Shown piece after piece: positions 59,083-64,000 of a DNA stretch of 64,000 nucleotides (positions within the stretch are counted from its first letter, which is position 1; each line of letters opens with the position of its first letter). Origin of the DNA: Leptothrix sp. (in: b-proteobacteria) (GTDB taxonomy: Bacteria; Pseudomonadota; Gammaproteobacteria; Burkholderiales; Burkholderiaceae_C). The position numbers and the translations under genes were made by a program. Location of the stretch: NCBI GenBank assembly GCA_013822685.1, contig PNKV01000006.1, positions 1-64,000 on the forward strand. The letters are read 5' to 3'. A model generated the notes under the pieces. That model was given only the letters and a program-made list of their open reading frames with translations. It was not told the DNA's origin and searched no databases.

Positions 59083-59100
59083 CTGGCTATGATGCCAGCC

Positions 59101-59532
59101 ATGCCCGATACCTTCGACCCCTTGCCCGTCATTCCCCTGGGCCAGCACCCCGCCTCCCGCCTGCGCGCAATCAACCTTGTGCGCTGGATTGCCTTTGGCT
59201 CATTGCTTGGCCTGATCGTGTTGGGTCTGTTGTGGGAGCTGAAACTTGCCCCATTGAAAGGGGGCACGGGCATGCTGGCGCTCAAGGTGCTGCCGCTGGT
59301 CTTCGGGCTCGCCGGCTTGATCAAGCACCGCATGTACACCTTCCGTTGGCTGTCCCTGCTGGTGTGGCTGTATTTCACCGAGGGCACCATGAGGGCCGCC
59401 AGTGACACAGGACTCAGCCAGGTTCTGGCAGGCATCGAAGTGGCCTTGAGCTTGAGCCTGTTCACCGCCTGCGCGGTCTATGTGCGACTGCGCCTCAAGG
59501 CCGGCAAAGCCGAGCCCGTTAAAGCCGCTTGA
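59101..59532 (+). CDS. DUF2069 family membrane protein
   Basis: 143 residues, three to four membrane helices (IAFGSLLGLIVLGLLWELKL; LKVLPLVFGLAGLI; RWLSLLVWLYFTEGTMRAAS; SLSLFTACAVYVRLRLK). The segment WLYFTEG is the DUF2069 hallmark. Function unknown. Start ATG 59101 lacks a clear ribosome binding site; ATG 59089 or 59092 are possible. Five bases separate its stop from the FAD oxidase start, so these two probably form an operon. Confidence 0.88.
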   Translation: MPDTFDPLPVIPLGQHPASRLRAINLVRWIAFGSLLGLIVLGLLWELKLAPLKGGTGMLALKVLPLVFGLAGLIKHRMYTFRWLSLLVWLYFTEGTMRAASDTGLSQVLAGIEVALSLSLFTACAVYVRLRLKAGKAEPVKAA

Positions 59533-59537
59533 TCCCC

Positions 59538-61043
59538 ATGGCCAGCGACCACGCCTTCCTGGAAGCCCTGCGCCACGTGCTGGGTGCGGACGGTCTGGTC
59601 TTGCCTGTTGATGATGCGGACTCACCGGACTTGACACCCTTCCTGCGCGACTGGCGTGGGCGTTATGTGGGCAAGGCTCTGGCCATCGCCCGCCCCCGCG
59701 ACACCTGGCAAGTGGCCGCCGTGGTCAAGCTGTGCGCCAGCCACGGGGTGAGCCTGGTGCCACAAGGCGGCAACACCAGCCTGGTGGGCGGGTCCATCCC
59801 GGATGGCAGCGGCACCCAATTGCTGATCAATCTGCAGCGCCTGAACCAGGTCATCGCGGTGGATGCCGCCAACCTGTCGATGACCGTGCAGGCGGGCTGC
59901 CTGCTGGCGCAAGTGCAAGAGGCCGCATGGCAAGCCGGCTTGCTCTTTCCCTTGAGCCTGGCGGCCGAGGGCTCGTGCACCATCGGCGGCAACCTGGCCA
60001 CCAACGCCGGCGGCACCCAGGTGCTGCGCTATGGCACGGCCCGCGAGCTGTGCCTGGGCCTGGAAGTGGTCACGGCCCGGGGCGAGGTCTGGGATGGCCT
60101 GACCGCCTTGCGCAAGGACAACAGCGGTTACGACCTGCGCGACCTGTTCATCGGCAGTGAAGGCACTTTGGGCATCATCACGGCCGCCACGCTACGCCTG
60201 TTTCCGCGCCCCGTCGGGCAAGTCACCGCGCTCGCCACCTGCCCCAGCCTGGACGCCTGCGTGGCACTGCTGCAAAGCGCCCGCGCCCGCCTGGACGCTG
60301 GCTTGACCGGCTTCGAAGTAATGCACGCCTGGCCCATCGCCCTGGTCCGACAGTACCTGCCCGAGCAGGCCCGCGCGATGTCGCCCTTGGTGAACGACGC
60401 GGTGGAAACCGCCACGGGCCCCGTCCCCGAATGGACGGTCCTCATCGACACAGCCCACGCAGAATCAGACCTCGCGGCGCGCACCGCCCTGGAAGCCTTG
60501 TTGGCCGAGGCGGTGAGCAACGGCATCGTGCTTGATGCCACCATCGCCCAGAACCACACTCAAAACCAGGCCATGTGGGCCCTGCGCGAAGCGATCCCCA
60601 TGGCCGAACGCCAGGAGGGGCTCATGGTCAAGCATGACATTGCCGTACCCACCTCCGCCATCCCGGAATTCGCGCGGACCACGCAAGCGCAACTGGCCCA
60701 TGCCTTCCCGGGTTGCAAGGTGGTCTGCTTTGGGCACCTGGGCGATGGCAATCTGCACTACAACGTGCAGGGTCCTCCCAGCTTGTCCTCCGCCAGCTTC
60801 GTGGCGGACCATGAAGCCGAGGTCAACCGGTTGATCTATGACACGGCCTTGCAGTTGGGCGGCACTTTGTCGGCCGAGCATGGCATTGGCCAACTCAAGC
60901 ATGACGAACTGGCGCGGCGCAAATCGGGAGTGGCCTTGGGCCTGATGCGGGCCATCAAGCAGGCCTTGGATCCTTTGGGTTTGATGAACCCGGGGCGACT
61001 GATCAGCGTTGAACAGCCAGGGCCCGACGACCAAGGCCCCTGA
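59538..61043 (+). CDS. FAD-binding oxidase, GlcD/D-lactate dehydrogenase-like
   Basis: 501 residues of the PCMH-type FAD oxidoreductase family. FAD-binding signature VPQGGNTSLVGGSIPD and AGLLFPLSLAAEGSCTIGGNLATNAGGTQVLRYG; C-terminal HLGDGNLHYNVQ and SAEHGIGQLK, found in GlcD, D-2-hydroxyglutarate and D-lactate dehydrogenases. The substrate is probably a 2-hydroxy acid, but cannot be picked out. It stands alone (no GlcE/GlcF neighbours), which favours a D-2-hydroxyacid dehydrogenase. Start ATG 59538. Convergent with the nudix gene. Confidence 0.9.
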   Translation: MASDHAFLEALRHVLGADGLVLPVDDADSPDLTPFLRDWRGRYVGKALAIARPRDTWQVAAVVKLCASHGVSLVPQGGNTSLVGGSIPDGSGTQLLINLQRLNQVIAVDAANLSMTVQAGCLLAQVQEAAWQAGLLFPLSLAAEGSCTIGGNLATNAGGTQVLRYGTARELCLGLEVVTARGEVWDGLTALRKDNSGYDLRDLFIGSEGTLGIITAATLRLFPRPVGQVTALATCPSLDACVALLQSARARLDAGLTGFEVMHAWPIALVRQYLPEQARAMSPLVNDAVETATGPVPEWTVLIDTAHAESDLAARTALEALLAEAVSNGIVLDATIAQNHTQNQAMWALREAIPMAERQEGLMVKHDIAVPTSAIPEFARTTQAQLAHAFPGCKVVCFGHLGDGNLHYNVQGPPSLSSASFVADHEAEVNRLIYDTALQLGGTLSAEHGIGQLKHDELARRKSGVALGLMRAIKQALDPLGLMNPGRLISVEQPGPDDQGP

Positions 61044-61055
61044 ATGACGGCGGCG

Positions 61056-61652
61056 TCAGGCGATCTCTTGCCAATCCAGCGGCCAGACGCCAGCGCGCCA
61101 TTGCTTGAGCCACATCATCCCGACGATGGTCTTGGCATCGGTCAGCAAACCCTGCTGCATCCATAGATCCAGCTCATCGGCCGTGGCGGTGAACACGTCC
61201 AGGAACTCGCCATCGTCCAGGTGGCGCTCGCCCAAGGTCAGGTCATCGGCAAACCAGATCTCGATGATCTCGGTGGCATAGCCGATCACGGGGTGCATGA
61301 TGCCGGCCTTGGCCCAGCGCTTGGCACGGTAGCCGGTTTCTTCCCACAGCTCGCGTTGGGCGCAACTCAGGCCACCCTCACCCGCATCCAGCTTGCCAGC
61401 GGGAAACTCGATCATGGTCTGGCGCACGGGATAGCGGTATTGCCGCTCCATCACCAGGCCCCCATCGGGCAGCATCGCGACGATCATCACGGCACCGGGA
61501 TGAACCACGTACTCGCGCCCTGCCTCACGGCCATTGGGCAATCGCACGCGGTCACGGCGCAGATCGATGAAGTGGCCTTGGTAGACCTGCTTCGATTCGA
61601 TCGTCTCTTCGCGCAGGTGGTCGTCGTTGAAAGCGGGCTTGGCGGAATCCAT
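61056..61652 (-). CDS. Nudix hydrolase, ADP-ribose pyrophosphatase type
   Basis: 198 residues. Nudix box GKLDAGEGGLSCAQRELWEETGY and upstream EFPAG as in ADP-ribose pyrophosphatases; C-terminal WFADDLTLGERHLDDGEFLDV. Start ATG 61652 (MDSAKPAFNDD); 14 more codons are open upstream. Four bases separate it from DUF2818. It is the last gene in the nuo-DUF2818-nudix run, an arrangement typical for Burkholderiales. Confidence 0.92.
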   Translation of the reverse strand: MDSAKPAFNDDHLREETIESKQVYQGHFIDLRRDRVRLPNGREAGREYVVHPGAVMIVAMLPDGGLVMERQYRYPVRQTMIEFPAGKLDAGEGGLSCAQRELWEETGYRAKRWAKAGIMHPVIGYATEIIEIWFADDLTLGERHLDDGEFLDVFTATADELDLWMQQGLLTDAKTIVGMMWLKQWRAGVWPLDWQEIA

Positions 61653-61656
61653 CAAC

Positions 61657-61971
61657 TCAGTGCACCGCGTTGCGGCGCAGATAGCGCCACACAAACCCCG
61701 GAAAGGCCAGGGTCATGAAGGTCAGTGTGCCCACGGCGTAGAACTCCCAGCGTTGCGGGCTGGCCTGGCCGAGCTGCGCCTCCAGGGCCCGCCCCAGGGC
61801 AAAAACCAGGCCGGCATACACCAGCATCTCCAGCAAGCGCACGAAGAGCGACTTGGGCACCCGCTGGGGACCCACCAGGAAAAGGCGGTTGTTCAGGAAA
61901 GGCGCGTTGGCGGCCAGGACGGCCACCGCCAACACGGCGACCACCGCCCAGCCCGGGATCAGACCGCCCAT
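61657..61971 (-). CDS. DUF2818 family membrane protein
   Basis: 104 residues with three membrane helices (WAVVAVLAVAVLAANAPFL; LFVRLLEMLVYAGLVFALG; FYAVGTLTFMTLAFPGFVWRYLRR). The family is commonly encoded directly downstream of nuoN and is not a known complex I subunit. ATG 61971, six bases after the nuoN stop (61978). Confidence 0.9.
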   Translation of the reverse strand: MGGLIPGWAVVAVLAVAVLAANAPFLNNRLFLVGPQRVPKSLFVRLLEMLVYAGLVFALGRALEAQLGQASPQRWEFYAVGTLTFMTLAFPGFVWRYLRRNAVH

Positions 61972-61977
61972 GCGCGG

Positions 61978-63459
61978 TCAGCCCGCCAGCGACTGGGTGA
62001 TGGCGCGGGCGCACAAGGCCATCAAACCGCCCGGCAAGATGCCCAGGCCCAACACCGCGATCGCGTTGACCGACAGCAAGGCACGGGCCTCGCCATTGGC
62101 CGTGACGGGCGTGGTGTCGGTGGGCTCGTCGAAGTACATGACCTTGACGATGCGCAGGTAGTAGAAGGCCCCCACCAGCGACAGCATCACCGCAGCGATG
62201 GCCAACTGCAGGTGCAAGGCAGAACTGGTGGTGACCAGCGATTGCAGCACCGCCAGCTTGGCATAGAAGCCCACCGTGGGCGGCAGGCCCGCCAGCGAGA
62301 ACATGAACACGGCCATCACGGCGGCCATCTGCGGGCTGCGCTTGTTCAGTCCCGCCAGATCAGACACCTGCTCGGCCTCGAAGCCGGGGCGCGACAGGAA
62401 CATGATGATGCCGAAGGTGCCAAGGGTGGTGAGAACGTAGGTCACCACGTAGAACAACGCCGACCCATAGCCATTGCTGGACGACAGGGTGTTGCCCGAC
62501 ACCACGCTGGGCACGAAACCCAGCAGCATGAAGCCCAGCTGGGCGATGCCCGAATAGGCCAACATGCGCTTGAGGTTGGTCTGCGCGATGGCGGCCAGGT
62601 TGCCCAGCGCCATCGAGGCCACGGCCAGGATCATCAGCATCTGCTGCCAGTCGGTGGCCGTGTTGATCAGGCCTTCCACCAGCAAGCGGATGGTGATGGC
62701 GAAGGCGGCCAGCTTGGGCGCACCGGCCACCAACAAAGTGGCGGCCGTGGGCGCACCCTGGTACACGTCGGGAATCCACATGTGGAAAGGCACCACACCC
62801 AGCTTGAAGGCCAGTCCCGACACGATGAAGACCAGCCCGAAGACCAGCACCTGCTTGTTGATCTGGCCCGACAGCGTGGCCTTGTAGACCTCGCCCAGGT
62901 CAAGCGATCCGGTGGCGCCGTACATCATCGACAGGCCGTACAGCAGGAAGCCGCTGGCCAGCGCGCCCAGCACGAAGTACTTCATGGCCGCTTCGGTCGA
63001 TTGCGAATGGTCACGGCGCAAGGCCACCAGCGCGTACGACGACAACGACATCAGCTCCAGACCCAGGTAGATGGTCAGGAAGTTGTTGCCGATGATCATG
63101 ATGGAGATACCCAGCAAGGCGAACATGCTCAGGGTGAACAACTCGCCCTTGAGGATGTCGCGCGCGCCGGCATAAGTCTGCGCATACACCAGGCTGGCCA
63201 TCACGGCCAAGGTGGCGCACAGGCTCAGCAAGTGCCCCATCGGGTCGGTCACCACCATGCGCTGCATGGCATAGCTGGACGTGCTGGCATCCAGCGCACC
63301 CAGGTGCAGGCCGGCCACGGCGGCCAGCGAGATCATGGTGAGGATGTAGGTCGGCAGGCGACGCGGGTGCGTCACGAACAGGTCCACCAGCGCGACCACG
63401 CAGGCCATGGCCAGCAACAGGATCTCGGGGGCGACCGCGAGCCAATTGAGTTGTGTCAT
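61978..63459 (-). CDS. nuoN: NADH-quinone oxidoreductase subunit N
   Basis: Membrane arm, antiporter-like subunit of respiratory complex I; 493 residues, about 14 helices. Conserved segments: LGLELMSLSSYALVALRRDHSQSTEAAMKYFVLGALASGFLLYGLS with key Lys, WIPDVYQGAPTAATLLVAGAPKLAAFAI and YSGIAQLGFMLLG. Start ATG 63459. Stop six bases before DUF2818; nuoM is 15 bp upstream. Confidence 0.97.
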   Translation of the reverse strand: MTQLNWLAVAPEILLLAMACVVALVDLFVTHPRRLPTYILTMISLAAVAGLHLGALDASTSSYAMQRMVVTDPMGHLLSLCATLAVMASLVYAQTYAGARDILKGELFTLSMFALLGISIMIIGNNFLTIYLGLELMSLSSYALVALRRDHSQSTEAAMKYFVLGALASGFLLYGLSMMYGATGSLDLGEVYKATLSGQINKQVLVFGLVFIVSGLAFKLGVVPFHMWIPDVYQGAPTAATLLVAGAPKLAAFAITIRLLVEGLINTATDWQQMLMILAVASMALGNLAAIAQTNLKRMLAYSGIAQLGFMLLGFVPSVVSGNTLSSSNGYGSALFYVVTYVLTTLGTFGIIMFLSRPGFEAEQVSDLAGLNKRSPQMAAVMAVFMFSLAGLPPTVGFYAKLAVLQSLVTTSSALHLQLAIAAVMLSLVGAFYYLRIVKVMYFDEPTDTTPVTANGEARALLSVNAIAVLGLGILPGGLMALCARAITQSLAG

Positions 63460-63474
63460 GTTGTTCTCGGGCCT

Positions 63475-64000
63475 TTAGTTCAACTTGCTTTGTGCAACGT
63501 GCTTGAGAAGCTCGGTCACGGACACGTGCATCGCGTCGGTGAAGGGCTTGGGCTGGATGCCCATCCACAGCACGGCAACGGCCAGGATGGCCATGATCAG
63601 GAATTCGCGGGCATTGAGGTCGGTCAGGCCACGCACATCGTCATTGGCGATGTCACCCAGGTACACGCGCTTGTACATCCACAGCGTGTAGGCAGCACCG
63701 AAGATCAGCGCGGTGGCGGCCAGCAGGCCGATCAGGAAGTCGTACTGCACAGCGCCCAGAATCACCATCCACTCGCCAACGAAACCCGCAGTGCCCGGCA
63801 GGCCGCAATTGGCCATCGAGAAAAACAAGGCAAATGCCGCGAGCTTGGGCATGGTGTTGACCACCCCGCCGTAGCTGGCAATTTCACGCGAGTGAACGCG
63901 GTCGTACAGCACGCCAATGCTCAGGAACATGGCGCCCGAGACAAAACCGTGGGCAATCATCTGCACCAGGCCGCCAGACACGCCCAGCTCATTGAAGATG
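63475..64000 (-). CDS. nuoM: NADH-quinone oxidoreductase subunit M, C-terminal part (cut by window edge)
   Basis: The visible 174 codons continue off the right edge with IFNELGVSGGLVQMIAHGFVSGAMFLSIGVLYDRVHSREIASYGG, typical of the C-terminal part of NuoM, and GLPGTAGFVGEWMVILG. Several membrane helices follow. Complex I proton pump subunit. Transcribed together with nuoN. Confidence 0.97.
   Translation of the reverse strand, partial: IFNELGVSGGLVQMIAHGFVSGAMFLSIGVLYDRVHSREIASYGGVVNTMPKLAAFALFFSMANCGLPGTAGFVGEWMVILGAVQYDFLIGLLAATALIFGAAYTLWMYKRVYLGDIANDDVRGLTDLNAREFLIMAILAVAVLWMGIQPKPFTDAMHVSVTELLKHVAQSKLN

Overview
The window is GC-rich chromosomal DNA of a betaproteobacterium, most likely order Burkholderiales near the Comamonadaceae / Leptothrix-Rubrivivax-Aquabacterium groups. 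The evidence is gene order and family content: ffh / ccsA-like / PP0621 / pilS-pilR / ampD; DUF3460-scpA near panC-panB; metG divergent from apbC; nuoM-nuoN-DUF2818-nudix; an alanine/lysine-rich histone H1-like protein; and a PEP-CTERM protein. I see no phage, insertion sequence, CRISPR array, tRNA or rRNA. The window is packed with real genes and cut by its edges in ffh (left) and nuoM (right).

Layout. 1-5.6 kb: ffh, a CcsA-like membrane protein, then the overlapping PP0621-pilS-pilR-ampD run. 5.6-10.1 kb: class Ia ribonucleotide reductase nrdA-nrdB, with tandem NrdR boxes and several strong hairpins in the control regions. 10.1-13.7 kb: H1-like histone, DUF167, PEP-CTERM protein and ettA. 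13.8-18.4 kb: a lipoprotein, a periplasmic binding protein and a fused TRAP-type permease, which look like one unusual uptake system. 18.4-23.2 kb: a large zinc metalloprotease lipoprotein and a DinG/YoaA helicase. 23.2-33.1 kb: panB-panC, a sterol-desaturase-like gene, DUF3460-scpA, a CYTH protein, a SulP transporter, metG and apbC.

33.1-45.7 kb is a signalling block of six genes: a multi-PAS HisKA_2-type kinase with an ANTAR (RNA-binding) response regulator, a membrane histidine kinase, a large hybrid kinase with two receivers and an Hpt domain, translationally coupled to a REC-GGDEF-EAL protein, and a diguanylate cyclase. None has a recognisable DNA-binding output; the outputs are RNA binding and cyclic di-GMP.

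45.7-64 kb: Nnr repair enzyme, a 457-bp non-coding gap that ends in a strong terminator and may encode a small RNA, a methyltransferase, three small genes of unknown function, an SbmA/BacA-like ABC exporter/importer with a TTG start, ridA-dsbB-pabBC, a fasciclin protein behind a perfect 18+18-bp palindrome, gloA, aroC, a CBS protein, a YihY/BrkB-like protein, DUF2069, an FAD oxidase, a nudix hydrolase, DUF2818 and nuoN-nuoM.

The most promising material for new biology is the lipoprotein/binding-protein/fused-permease unit, the candidate small RNA near 47.4 kb, the ANTAR pair without a visible RNA target, and the structured RNA elements around nrdA-nrdB and the histone gene.
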